From NCBI GenBank assembly GCA_937894955.1, contig CALAXO010000050.1, positions 1 to 22,661 of the forward strand: 22,661 bases of DNA, written 5' to 3'. The DNA comes from an uncultured Clostridia bacterium (lineage in GTDB: Bacteria; Bacillota; Clostridia; Christensenellales; CAG-138). This document shows positions 15,112-22,661 of this stretch, in pieces. The first letter of the stretch is position 1. Each line of letters opens with the position of its first letter. The notes below the pieces were generated by a model. The model was given only the letters and a program-made list of their open reading frames with translations, made no database searches and was not told the origin of the DNA. The translations under genes and the position numbers were made by a program.

Positions 15112-17466
15112 ATGAAACGAACACTATCCCTCCTGATTGCGGCGATGCTTGTCGTATGCTGCATTGTTTCCCCCGCGTCCTCCTTTGCGGAGCAGTGTTT
15201 GGCGCGGAACCTTCCCGCAATGCGCGGCAGCTCCGCATCCGAACTCGGCATTGCGGGCAAACCGCTGCGTGAAGCGGATGCCTCCCTGCTTCAGGCAAAC
15301 GGTGCGGCGGTCAAGGACGCTGCCGATCTTAACGAAGCACTGAATGTGCCGGGCGGCACGTTGGAATTTGTAACCATGGATTATCCCGATTTCGGCCTTT
15401 ATCCGTGGGTCGTTGACGGTGATCACGCAAAAGCGGGAAACAGCGGTGTTGACGGAAGCCAGACAAGCTCCGGAATGACCCAAAGTCAGGTTATGCTTTC
15501 AGGTTATTTTAATGACGGGCAAGCGGTGAGTTTTCGTTTCCGCGTAAGCTGTCAGTCTGCCGAAAACACTGATTATTTTGCGGTTTATGTTGATAATGCG
15601 CTTGCTGCCGCATGGTGCGGCGAGGTTGACTGGCAAAGTTTCAGCTTTCCGGTAAGTGCGGGCGAACATCAGATCGCATGGGCATATACAAAGGATGCAG
15701 ACACATCGGAAGGCGAGGATTGCGCATGGCTGGATGATGTTGAAATCACCGAAGCAGCCACATACTCCCTTGTGCATTCGCCGGAGCTTGATGCCGTGCT
15801 GAACGCTGCGGGCGGCGCACTGGAATTCTTTACACCGGAAGAACCGGCTGCGGGCTGTTATCCTTGGACGGCGGAAGCAGATTATGCGGTTTCAACAAAC
15901 GAAGGCGTCTCGTCCGGTGCCGTTCCGTCGATTTCCACTGTGCAGACAACCGTTAACGCAGCTCAGGGCGAGGTTCTTTCGTTCCGCTGGCGCATCAGCA
16001 GCGAAGAAAAGATGGATCTTTTCCGTTTCTATATCGATGGTGTGCGCATGTTGAATCGTTCCGGAGAAATTGGCTGGAATTATTATATTGCAGAACTTGA
16101 ACCGGGTGAACACGTGCTCAGATGGGATTACGATAAGGACAGCAGCGGGAATATCGGCGAGGACAGAGCATATCTGGATGAGGTTCGCGTCGGCGCTCCC
16201 ATTCCCGTGACGGGTGTTGAAGTAATAGAGACGCTCAGCGTTCCCGGATGCCGCAAGGTGAAGCTTGAGTGGAACGTTCTTCCCGGAGATGCATTCAACC
16301 GCGGAGTAAGCTTCTCTTCATCCGACGAGAGCATTGCAACAGTTGACGAAAACGGCGTTGTTTACGGCGTCAATCAAGGCAGCGCGATTATAACCGTCAC
16401 AACTGCCGAGGGCGGTTTCACCGATACCTGCACCGTAACCGTCACGGAGCCGATTTATCCCGTTGAGATTTACGGATTTATGTACGCTCAGATGCAGGAC
16501 GATACAGAGGGCTATTACCGCGACATGTACGAATGGTGTTCGTTCATTGATACCGAGCCGCAGGATGTTACCATGTACGGACAGATGCCGGAATTTGAAT
16601 ATGACCTTGTGCTCTGTGCTGCTCAGGTCGGAAACATCGTGTACGGATATGATATTGACGGACGGTATTTCAAAATGGATTTTGAAGCATTGCAGCTCGG
16701 CATACTTGATGTCGAATACTTTGACTGCAATGTTACCGGGGACGAAAGCTTCTATCCGAACGAAATGGCATACGATTACAGCACGGGCAAAATGTACATT
16801 ATAAACGAGATGACCGCGCTTTGGGAAATCGACATGGAAACGGGTGATGTTGACCTTGAAAGCGGAAAGGCGATCACCGGTGAATATCCGAATCCGGGTG
16901 TTGATGACTATAAATATGCGCTCGGTTTTGCAATCGACCTTGAAGGCACGGCATACATAATGCTTGCGGGAATGGGTCTCGGCGTCGGCGGCAACGGCTG
17001 TGCAAGGCTTGCAACCCTTGACCTTGAGTCCGCGGAATTTACCGTCGTCGGACAAACAACGGCAAAAGCGTATCAGGAACAGAGCATGTGCTTTGACTAC
17101 GCCACGGGCAGGCTCTACTGGGCGCAGTTCAACACGATTTACGGACTTGAGCCGATGGATCTTTATGTTGTGGATACCGAAACCGCGGAGCTTGAGCTGT
17201 TGGGCAAAGTCAGCACATACGGCGCGGAAATTTTGGGCATGTTCATTCCGTATAACGGCGGCACTCCGGGCCCGGAATATGATGCGGGCGATGTTGACAT
17301 GAACGGCACGGTCGAGGGGCGTGATGCACTGCTTGCGGCAAGGTTCGCTCTCGGGCTTCAGACCCTTTCCGATGAGCAGATAAAGCTTGCGGATGTTGAT
17401 AACGACGGTTCTGTCGGCATTGATGATGCGGTGCTCATCTGCCGCATTGCGCTGGGCGTTGCATAA
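15112..17466 (+). CDS. Large secreted protein: two lectin/MAM-like repeats, Big_2 domain, propeller-like region, dockerin-like end
   Basis: 784 residues. Signal peptide with a hydrophobic core (5-20) and a likely cut after SSFA (26). Two related modules of about 150 residues start near 74 (LNEALNVPGGTLEF...YPW) and 226 (LDAVLNAAGGALEF...YPW); each ends GEHQIAWAYTKD... or GEHVLRWDYDKD...DRAYLDEV, a beta-sandwich pattern seen in secreted Clostridia proteins. A Big_2 immunoglobulin-like domain follows (about 366-448: FSSSDESIATVDENGVVYG, GSAIITVT). Residues about 452-715 contain repeated blade-like strands (MAYDYSTGKMYIIN, FAIDLEGTAYIM, MCFDYATGRLYWAQ), suggesting a beta-propeller. The end (725-784) has two EF-hand-like dockerin repeats, GDVDMNGTVEGRDALLAARF and ADVDNDGSVGIDDAVLICRI, closing LGVA. 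No catalytic motif was recognised. It may be a binding or adhesive cell-surface protein. Controlled by the promoter at 14929. Confidence 0.88.
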   Translation: MKRTLSLLIAAMLVVCCIVSPASSFAEQCLARNLPAMRGSSASELGIAGKPLREADASLLQANGAAVKDAADLNEALNVPGGTLEFVTMDYPDFGLYPWVVDGDHAKAGNSGVDGSQTSSGMTQSQVMLSGYFNDGQAVSFRFRVSCQSAENTDYFAVYVDNALAAAWCGEVDWQSFSFPVSAGEHQIAWAYTKDADTSEGEDCAWLDDVEITEAATYSLVHSPELDAVLNAAGGALEFFTPEEPAAGCYPWTAEADYAVSTNEGVSSGAVPSISTVQTTVNAAQGEVLSFRWRISSEEKMDLFRFYIDGVRMLNRSGEIGWNYYIAELEPGEHVLRWDYDKDSSGNIGEDRAYLDEVRVGAPIPVTGVEVIETLSVPGCRKVKLEWNVLPGDAFNRGVSFSSSDESIATVDENGVVYGVNQGSAIITVTTAEGGFTDTCTVTVTEPIYPVEIYGFMYAQMQDDTEGYYRDMYEWCSFIDTEPQDVTMYGQMPEFEYDLVLCAAQVGNIVYGYDIDGRYFKMDFEALQLGILDVEYFDCNVTGDESFYPNEMAYDYSTGKMYIINEMTALWEIDMETGDVDLESGKAITGEYPNPGVDDYKYALGFAIDLEGTAYIMLAGMGLGVGGNGCARLATLDLESAEFTVVGQTTAKAYQEQSMCFDYATGRLYWAQFNTIYGLEPMDLYVVDTETAELELLGKVSTYGAEILGMFIPYNGGTPGPEYDAGDVDMNGTVEGRDALLAARFALGLQTLSDEQIKLADVDNDGSVGIDDAVLICRIALGVA

Positions 17467-17507
17467 GCAGCTGCGTGAAATTTCGTTGATTAAGTAAAAA
17501 ACTATCG

Positions 17508-17544
17508 TTCAGCCGTACGGAAGATTTCCTCCCGTGCGGCTGAA
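17508..17544 (+). terminator. Hairpin behind the secreted dockerin-like gene, probable terminator
   Basis: A 13-bp stem with one G-U pair, TTCAGCCGTACGG (17508-17520) with CCGTGCGGCTGAA (17532-17544), and an 11-base loop, 42 bases after the stop codon. The following T-run is poor, so termination may be partial. Confidence 0.6.
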
Positions 17545-17594
17545 TTGCGCATACATGTTCAAACCCTTCAAATTTTGACTTTTTTGCGGCATAA

Positions 17595-17623
17595 TTGCAG
17601 TTGCGGAAGAATCGTGATATAAT
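17595..17623 (+). promoter_or_regulatory. Promoter of the membrane glycosyltransferase gene
   Basis: TTGCAG (17595-17600), 17-base spacer, TATAAT (17618-17623) preceded by TG at the extended -10 position (17615-17616). Transcription would start near 17630, about 20 bases before the TTG start codon. Confidence 0.75.
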
Positions 17624-17651
17624 ACACGGGTAGTATTGCGAGGTAGCGGGT

Positions 17652-19280
17652 TTGAAAGTCGTTTTTTTCGGCAAAACCAATGAGGGACGCGAACTGCGGA
17701 GGCTGTTTTTGTTCAGCTTTGCCGTGGCTTTTCTTGTTATGACCGTTTGCAGCCGCTCTTCCTTCCTCTACCCCATTAACGATTGGGTGGATTCCCAATG
17801 CTTTTTCACGACAGGGCGCGCAATGTTCAACGGTTCGGTGCTTTATCGCGATATTTACGAGCAAAAGGGTCCGCTGCTTTATTTTGTTCACGGGCTTGCG
17901 GGGCTTGTTTCGGAAACGAATTTTATCGGTGTTTATCTGATTGAAATAATATGCGCAGGTTTTTTTCTGTACTTTGCGGCAAGGTTCATGCGGCTTTGGG
18001 TCGGGGAAAAACAGGTTTATTTCCTTCTTCCCGCCGCCGCCGCGCTTATTTATTCCTGCACGGCATTCAAATTCGGCGACAGTGCGGAGGAACTTTGCCT
18101 GCCGCTTTTGATGCACAGCCTTTTTCTTACCGTTCGTGCGGTCAAAGCGGATGTGCCGCTTACTGCCGCACAAAAATTTGCGCTCGGCTGCGCGGGAGGC
18201 TGCGTTCTTTGGATAAAGTTCACAATGCTCGGTTTCTATATCGGGCTTGCGCTGATGTTTTTTATAGATGCGGCACGGCGGCGCAGGCTGCACGGTCACG
18301 GGATTTTGCGCGTGGCAGGAAGTTTTTTAACCGCATCCCTCGGCTTTGCCGCAGTCAGCCTGCCCGTGCTTGCGTATTTTGTGTTCAACGGTGCACTTCG
18401 GGATTGCTGGCTGGCATATTTCTACAACAACATATTTGTTTATTCAACTGAAGGTTTTTTAAAAACAGGAATTCTGAGAACTCTTTGGAAGCTGCTTTTT
18501 AACATCGGCAAGGCTTTTGTGACAAATCCGCAGGTTTTGATTTTTGCTCTGCTCGGTATAGTTTGGGACAGGCGAAGTCCCGAAAACGCATATATGCTTT
18601 CCTGTTTTCTGTTCACGGCCTTTTTCGTTTATATAGGCGGGCGCGCCTATCCGTATTATGCGTTCATTCTGACGGTCTTTTCAATATACGGCTTTGCAAT
18701 GCTGCCCGGTGTTTTGAACAAATTGTGTAAGGTCGGCAAAAAACGCAGTTTATCTGCACGGCATGAAAAAAGGGCGGCTCTTGCCGATTTTGCAAAAACA
18801 AAGCGGGGGTTCCGCTGCGCCGTTGGGTTCTGCCTTGCGTTCTGCACGGCTTTTGCACTGCTTGCAACGCCTAACAGATATCTGATGTCGTACAAAAAAG
18901 AGGAGCTTCCGCAGTATAAATTTGCCGAAAAAATAAAACAATCCGGGGTTGAAAATCCGACCTTGCTGAATTACGGCTTTTTGGACGGCGGCTTCTACAC
19001 CGCAAGCGGAATCCTGCCGAATTGCAAATTTTTCTGCATGCTGAATATACCGCTCGCGGAAATGAATCGCGAACAGCGTGAGGCGGTGAGGATGGGCAAG
19101 GTTGACTTCGTCGTTACAAGAGATAAAACGCTTTCCGCGTATAACTATCGGCTTATAAGCAAAGAAAAGTTCTATCTTGAAGGAAAAGTTCGGGTATATT
19201 ATCTCTATGAGCTCATTCCGCCGAGCGAACGACACACTCCGCCGCAGCTTGCACCCGTGCCGACATACGGAAAACACTGA
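17652..19280 (+). CDS. Polytopic membrane glycosyltransferase, GT-C (PMT/ArnT-like) fold
   Basis: 542 residues with about ten hydrophobic segments (first 17-36; others near 80-105, 120-140, 170-210, 225-255, 290-350 and 385-405). The first outer loop has NDWVDSQ (D44, D47) and YRDIYEQKGP (65-74), matching the acidic loop and Y-D-----K-P motif of GT-C enzymes that use polyprenyl-phosphate sugars to glycosylate proteins, lipids or wall polymers outside the membrane. The acceptor and donor are unknown. The C-terminal 120 residues form a soluble region (PTLLNYGFLDGGFYTASGI; VDFVVTRDKTLSAYNYRLIS), common in PMT_2 relatives. The start is a TTG (17652) behind GAGGTAG; no better ATG exists before the first membrane segment. 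It has its own promoter and is a single-gene unit. Its neighbour is the secreted dockerin-like protein, but a link is only a guess. Confidence 0.82.
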   Translation: MKVVFFGKTNEGRELRRLFLFSFAVAFLVMTVCSRSSFLYPINDWVDSQCFFTTGRAMFNGSVLYRDIYEQKGPLLYFVHGLAGLVSETNFIGVYLIEIICAGFFLYFAARFMRLWVGEKQVYFLLPAAAALIYSCTAFKFGDSAEELCLPLLMHSLFLTVRAVKADVPLTAAQKFALGCAGGCVLWIKFTMLGFYIGLALMFFIDAARRRRLHGHGILRVAGSFLTASLGFAAVSLPVLAYFVFNGALRDCWLAYFYNNIFVYSTEGFLKTGILRTLWKLLFNIGKAFVTNPQVLIFALLGIVWDRRSPENAYMLSCFLFTAFFVYIGGRAYPYYAFILTVFSIYGFAMLPGVLNKLCKVGKKRSLSARHEKRAALADFAKTKRGFRCAVGFCLAFCTAFALLATPNRYLMSYKKEELPQYKFAEKIKQSGVENPTLLNYGFLDGGFYTASGILPNCKFFCMLNIPLAEMNREQREAVRMGKVDFVVTRDKTLSAYNYRLISKEKFYLEGKVRVYYLYELIPPSERHTPPQLAPVPTYGKH

Positions 19281-19339
19281 GGGAGGAACCCGATTTTATT
19301 GCTTTGATTCTTTTCGGCGAATTTTCTTCGGTCAACTCG

Positions 19340-19368
19340 TTGACAGTCCTTTGCGGACGTGCTATAAT
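19340..19368 (+). promoter_or_regulatory. Consensus sigma-70 promoter of the SCIFF peptide gene
   Basis: TTGACA (19340-19345), exactly 17 bases, TATAAT (19363-19368): a full match to the vegetative consensus, the strongest promoter in the window. Transcription would begin near 19375, giving a 30-base leader with GGAGG at 19391-19395. Confidence 0.88.
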
Positions 19369-19404
19369 TACAGTCAGCGACATAAAATTCGGAGGATTTG
19401 CGAT

Positions 19405-19551
19405 ATGAAGCACATCAACACCATTAAGACCCGCGATCTTTGCGAGAGTGCCAAGAACGGCGGCTGCGGCGAATGCCAGACTTCCTGCCAGTCTGCCTGC
19501 AAGACCAGCTGCGGCATTGCAAACCAGGCTTGCGAAAACAAAGACAAATAA
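19405..19551 (+). CDS. scfA: SCIFF ribosomal peptide precursor (six cysteines in forty-five)
   Basis: 48 residues. The leader MKHINTIKTRDL and the core CGECQTSCQSACKTSC are almost invariant SCIFF sequence, so the call is firm. Cysteines sit at 13, 21, 24, 28, 32, 36 and 43; the last six are the family set and C13 in the leader is extra relative to the name-giving pattern. Known: the dedicated radical SAM/SPASM enzyme, encoded next here, makes a Cys-to-Thr thioether (sactionine-type) crosslink; the peptide's role in Clostridia is not established. ATG 19405 follows GGAGG by 9 bases. A consensus promoter lies upstream and a terminator (19626-19651) follows, so the peptide is expected to be made in large excess over its maturase. 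Confidence 0.97.
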   Translation: MKHINTIKTRDLCESAKNGGCGECQTSCQSACKTSCGIANQACENKDK

Positions 19552-19565
19552 GCTTTACGGGTTAA

Positions 19566-19602
19566 AAAGCGATGATGCCCGATGTATCGGGAGCGTTGCT
19601 TT
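19566..19602 (+). other. Imperfect hairpin in the scfA-scfB spacer
   Basis: CCCGAT (19578-19583) with ATCGGG (19586-19591) inside an outer AAAGC (19566-19570) / GCTTT (19598-19602) pair, with an internal loop between. It lies before the terminator hairpin and may protect the 3' end of the scfA transcript or take part in readthrough control. Function is inferred. Confidence 0.4.
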
Positions 19603-19625
19603 GTTCAAAGTTTCTTAAACCGAGG

Positions 19626-19651
19626 TGCCGCCCTTTCGGGGCGGCATTTTT
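19626..19651 (+). terminator. Rho-independent terminator between SCIFF peptide and maturase genes
   Basis: TGCCGCCC (19626-19633) with GGGCGGCA (19639-19646), 5-base loop, then five T (19647-19651). A textbook terminator inside a functionally linked gene pair; the maturase would depend on readthrough or on a promoter between 19647 and 19700, where I see none. Confidence 0.88.
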
Positions 19652-19699
19652 GACATTATAATAAGCTTGCAGAAATGCAGCGCTGAAGGTAAGTTTCCT

Positions 19700-21127
19700 A
19701 TGATTCATCAATATAAACTCGGCGGTTACAACATCGTTTTGGACGTTTGCTCGGGCTCTGTCCATGTTGTTGACGATATCGCCTATGACCTTATTGCGGG
19801 ATACGAATCAAAAACCCGCAGCGAACTTGTTTCGGAAATTGCCGAAAAATACTGCGGCATCGAATGCGGAAGTGCGGCCGATGCCGCGACGATTTCCGAT
19901 ATTTACGAATGCTACGACCAAATAACCGAACTTAAAAATTCGGGCAAACTCTTCGTTGAGGATACGTTTGAACCGATGGCGGGTGCGCTGAAAGCGGCAG
20001 CATCCGGCGTTGTTAAGGCTTTGTGCCTGCATATTGCGCATACCTGCAATCTCAATTGCTCCTATTGTTTTGCAAGCCAAGGGAAATACCACGGCGAACG
20101 CGCATTGATGAGCTTTGACGTCGGCAAACGCGCGTTGGATTTTTTGGTTGAAAACTCCGGTTCGCGCCGCAACCTTGAGGTTGACTTTTTCGGCGGTGAG
20201 CCGCTGATGAATTTTGATGTCGTAAAGCAGCTTGTTGAATACGCACGCAGCATTGAAAAGCAGGCGGGCAAGAACTTTCGTTTTACACTGACGACAAACG
20301 GAATGCTTATTGACGATGATGTTATAGATTTTGCAAATCGGGAGATGAGCAACGTTGTTCTGAGCCTTGACGGACGGCAGGAAGTTCACGACAGGTACCG
20401 CGTGGACTATGCGGGCAGGGGCAGCTGGAAAACCATCGTTCCGAAGTTCCAAAAGCTTGTTGAAGCGCGAAAGGGCAAGGGATATTATTTGCGCGGCACG
20501 TTTACTCACGCGAATCCCGATTTTCTGGAGGACATAAAGGTGATGCTCGATCTCGGCTTTTCCGAATTGAGCATGGAGCCTGTTGTGACAGGTGCGGGCG
20601 ACCCCGCCGCGCTTACGGAACAGGATAAACTGACAGTGCTTAAACAATATGAACAGCTTGCCGAACTTATGCTCGAGCGCGATGACGAGGGTAAACCGTT
20701 CACGTTTTATCATTATATGATCGACCTTGCGGGCGGCCCGTGCATATATAAACGCATATCGGGCTGCGGTTCCGGCACGGAATACATGGCGGTCACTCCG
20801 TGGGGCGATCTGTATCCCTGTCATCAATTTGTCGGGGATGATAAATTCCTGCTCGGGAATATTTGGACGGGTGTTACAAACACCGCCGTGCGCGATGAGT
20901 TCGCCGCCTGCAATGTTTATGCGCGCAAGGAGTGCCGCGATTGTTGGGCAAGGCTCTATTGCTCCGGCGGCTGTGCCGCAAATGCGTATCACTCCACGGG
21001 TTCAGTTCGCGGCATTTATGAATACGGCTGCGATCTGTTCCGCAAAAGAATGGAATGCGCGCTGATGGTTGCCGTTGCCCGCGAGATCAAGGCGGCGGAG
21101 TCCGATGAAGCAAATGCATTCGCGTGA
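19700..21127 (+). CDS. scfB: SCIFF maturase, radical SAM/SPASM thioether-forming enzyme
   Basis: 475 residues. The N-terminal 95 residues (MIHQYKLGGYNIVLDVCSGS...) are the peptide-binding winged-helix (RRE-like) region typical of this family. The radical SAM cluster is C116, C120, C123 in TCNLNCSYCF, followed by FFGGEP (163-168) for SAM binding. The C-terminal SPASM region has C356 (CGSGTEYMAV), C374 (GDLYPCHQF), then CNVYARKECRDCWARLYCSG, CAANAYH and YEYGC, enough ligands for two auxiliary 4Fe-4S clusters. It acts on the SCIFF peptide to form a Cys-Thr thioether. ATG 19700 is chosen because it gives the conserved family start; an earlier in-frame start at 19625 would lie in the terminator. 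The ribosome site is modest (AAGGT, 19686-19690), in line with low expression. The stop overlaps the decarboxylase gene. Confidence 0.96.
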   Translation: MIHQYKLGGYNIVLDVCSGSVHVVDDIAYDLIAGYESKTRSELVSEIAEKYCGIECGSAADAATISDIYECYDQITELKNSGKLFVEDTFEPMAGALKAAASGVVKALCLHIAHTCNLNCSYCFASQGKYHGERALMSFDVGKRALDFLVENSGSRRNLEVDFFGGEPLMNFDVVKQLVEYARSIEKQAGKNFRFTLTTNGMLIDDDVIDFANREMSNVVLSLDGRQEVHDRYRVDYAGRGSWKTIVPKFQKLVEARKGKGYYLRGTFTHANPDFLEDIKVMLDLGFSELSMEPVVTGAGDPAALTEQDKLTVLKQYEQLAELMLERDDEGKPFTFYHYMIDLAGGPCIYKRISGCGSGTEYMAVTPWGDLYPCHQFVGDDKFLLGNIWTGVTNTAVRDEFAACNVYARKECRDCWARLYCSGGCAANAYHSTGSVRGIYEYGCDLFRKRMECALMVAVAREIKAAESDEANAFA

Positions 21128-22560
21128 TGTTTGCTCAAAACACTTTAACAATGAAAACACCGATATGCGATTTTGTAAACAGTTACGCAAAGAGCGATGC
21201 TGCACGGCTGCATATGCCCGGACACAAGGGTGCTTCTGTTCTTGGCTGCGAAAGTCTTGATATAACCGAAATTACGGGTGCGGACGAGCTTTTTGCACCT
21301 GACGGCATAATTGCGGAGAGCGAAAGGAACGCAAGCTGCCTGTTCGGAGCTGATACATTCTATTCGGCGGGCGGGTCAACGCTCTGCATACAGGTAATGC
21401 TGTATCTGCTTGCGGCCGATTTTTGCGAACGGCGGAACGGCGAAACGTGCAGGTTCGATTTACCCGATGAACAGAATGCTTCGCCGCTCATCCTTGCAGG
21501 CAGAAATGCACACAAGGCGTTTGTGAATGCCGCTGCGCTGCTCGGCATTCAGCCCGTATGGCTCCGCCCTGCGGCCGGAGGGACGTATCACAGCTGCCTC
21601 ATCACTCCGCCGGATGTTCGCGCTGCGCTTGCTGCCTGCCCGCGCCGTCCTGCGGCGGTCTATGTTACAAGCCCGGATTATCTCGGAAATGTTCTTGATA
21701 TTGCAGGTATTGCCCGCGAATGCCATGCTGTCGGTGTTCCGCTTGCGGTGGATAATGCGCACGGCGCATACCTTCGATTCCTGCCGAAAGGCGGAACCGA
21801 GCAGCTCGATTTTTCGGCATTTCCGCTGCATCCGACGGAAGCCGGTGCGGATATTTGCTGCGATTCGGCGCATAAAACTTTGCCCGTGCTGACGGGCGGC
21901 GCATACCTGCATATTTCCCGAAATGCGCCGAAAGGCATGACGGAAAAAACAAAAGCGGCCTTTTCGGTGTTTGGGTCAAGCAGCCCATCGTATTTGATTT
22001 TGCAGTCCCTTGACGCATTTAATGCATCGGCGGAGAAATTTTGCGCCGAGCTTGCGGGTTTTCTTCAACAGGCTGCGGAGCTTAAAGCGAAACTGACTTT
22101 ACACGGTTTCAATGTGTTTGAATCCGAACCGCTGAAGCTCACGCTTCGCCCGAAACCGTTTGGCTATACCGGAGCGGAGATGGCTCATATGCTGGAAAAT
22201 GACGGCATATTTCCGGAGTTTTTTGACAATGATTTTATAGTCTTTATGCTGTCGCCGCTGCTTCCCGCCGTGCATTTCAAAAGGTTTGGCAATGCGCTTT
22301 TGAATATTCCGAAAAAGCCGAAAATTGTATCGGAACCGCCGAAAATCCCGTTTCCGCCTGCCGCGGTTTCCCCGCGTGAAGCTCTGCTGAGCCCGTCCGA
22401 GCTGCTGCCTGCGGAGGATTGCCTCGGCAGAATCTGCTCAATTTCCACAGTCGGCTGCCCTCCCGCAATTCCCCCGGTCATGCCGGGTGAGGTTATAACG
22501 CGCGAGGTTTTGGAGTGCTTCAAATACTACGGCGTCGGAACATGCCGCGTCGTCCGATAA
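21127..22560 (+). CDS. Orn/Lys/Arg decarboxylase-family PLP enzyme
   Basis: 477 residues of fold-type I PLP enzymes in the Orn/Lys/Arg decarboxylase major-domain group. Landmarks: the N-terminal RLHMPGHKG, DITEITGADELFAPDGIIAE, SAGGSTLCIQV (PLP phosphate), RNAHKAFVNAAAL, VTSPDYLGNVLDI, AVDNAHGAYL (D for the pyridine nitrogen) and CDSAHKTLPVLTGGAYLH with the Schiff-base lysine K250. The C-terminal part is shorter than in the E. coli inducible enzymes and there is no N-terminal receiver-like wing domain, as in the Gram-positive SpeA-like group. It may make agmatine, cadaverine or putrescine; the substrate cannot be read. ATG 21127 overlaps the maturase stop (TGATG) and has no ribosome site of its own, so translation should be coupled; ATG 21151 (MKTPICDFV) begins the conserved part and is an alternative. 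Confidence 0.88.
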   Translation: MFAQNTLTMKTPICDFVNSYAKSDAARLHMPGHKGASVLGCESLDITEITGADELFAPDGIIAESERNASCLFGADTFYSAGGSTLCIQVMLYLLAADFCERRNGETCRFDLPDEQNASPLILAGRNAHKAFVNAAALLGIQPVWLRPAAGGTYHSCLITPPDVRAALAACPRRPAAVYVTSPDYLGNVLDIAGIARECHAVGVPLAVDNAHGAYLRFLPKGGTEQLDFSAFPLHPTEAGADICCDSAHKTLPVLTGGAYLHISRNAPKGMTEKTKAAFSVFGSSSPSYLILQSLDAFNASAEKFCAELAGFLQQAAELKAKLTLHGFNVFESEPLKLTLRPKPFGYTGAEMAHMLENDGIFPEFFDNDFIVFMLSPLLPAVHFKRFGNALLNIPKKPKIVSEPPKIPFPPAAVSPREALLSPSELLPAEDCLGRICSISTVGCPPAIPPVMPGEVITREVLECFKYYGVGTCRVVR

Positions 22561-22566
22561 GCGTTA

Positions 22567-22639
22567 TTTCTCGGGAAATAAATTGTTTCGGGAAAGGCTT
22601 TCGGCAAAAAGCGGCTTCTCGGCGGCATTTCCCGGGAAA
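22567..22639. repeat. Three near-palindromic TTTC-(YC)-GGGAAA motifs
   Basis: TTTCTCGGGAAA (22567-22578), TTTCGGGAAA (22586-22595) and TTTCCCGGGAAA (22628-22639; extended to the perfect 14-bp palindrome ATTTCCCGGGAAAT at 22627-22640). The first is also the centre of a TTATTTC/GAAATAA hairpin directly behind the decarboxylase stop. They could be operator sites for the next gene beyond the window or small hairpins. No gene is visible in the last 100 bases. Confidence 0.45.
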
Positions 22640-22661
22640 TATTGAAACTATTCGTATTCGT

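Noticed and set aside
19808..20992. 394-codon minus-strand open frame opposite the SCIFF maturase
   Set aside because: Shadow of a highly conserved gene; no recognisable domains.
1..22661. CRISPR array or tRNA/rRNA genes
   Set aside because: No regularly spaced direct repeats and no cloverleaf or rRNA-like sequence were seen on either strand.

Overview
The window looks like chromosomal DNA of an anaerobic Firmicute of class Clostridia, probably an uncultured gut lineage of roughly 50% GC. The best marker is the SCIFF ribosomal peptide with its radical SAM/SPASM maturase, a pair close to universal in Clostridia. Dockerin-like secreted proteins, a transglutaminase-like lipoprotein and an SH3-NlpC/P60 lipoprotein fit a Gram-positive, polymer-degrading life style. 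No rRNA, tRNA, CRISPR array or transposase was seen.

Layout. (1) 1-405: C-terminal end of a secreted protein with an InlB-type repeat and a two-repeat dockerin-like domain. (2) 434-5813, plus strand: a single-frame fusion of peptidyl-tRNA hydrolase and D-serine ammonia-lyase, phosphoglucosamine mutase GlmM, a lone left-handed beta-helix GlmU-like acetyltransferase, and a transglutaminase-like lipoprotein, closed by a strong hairpin terminator. GlmM and the beta-helix protein form a plausible GlcN-6-P to GlcNAc-1-P step pair. (3) 5959-7656, minus strand: ATPase and permease of a SsuBC/TauBC-type ABC importer without a binding protein beside them. (4) 7949-8473: a GNAT acetyltransferase gene interrupted by one in-frame TAG. 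(5) 8801-12241: a visibly more AT-rich island with a HpaII-type restriction-modification system in the order vsr, M.HpaII-like methyltransferase (frameshifted, short deletion in the target-recognition region), HpaII-family endonuclease (split at a CAAAAAG tract), and a second, intact cytosine-C5 methyltransferase. The genes are chained by ATGA/TGATG overlaps. (6) 12281-14850, minus strand: a two-gene unit of an ArsR-type winged-helix regulator and an SH3/NlpC-P60 lipoprotein. (7) 15112-17466: divergent large secreted dockerin-like protein behind a consensus sigma-70 promoter. (8) 17652-19280: GT-C type membrane glycosyltransferase. (9) 19405-22560: SCIFF peptide, its radical SAM maturase, and an Orn/Lys/Arg decarboxylase-family PLP enzyme overlapping the maturase by TGATG.

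The most unusual parts are the Pth-DsdA fusion, the damaged yet possibly recodable HpaII island with a second methyltransferase as possible protector, and the SCIFF locus with a consensus promoter, an intergenic terminator and a coupled decarboxylase. No complete, entirely new defence or biosynthetic system could be shown.
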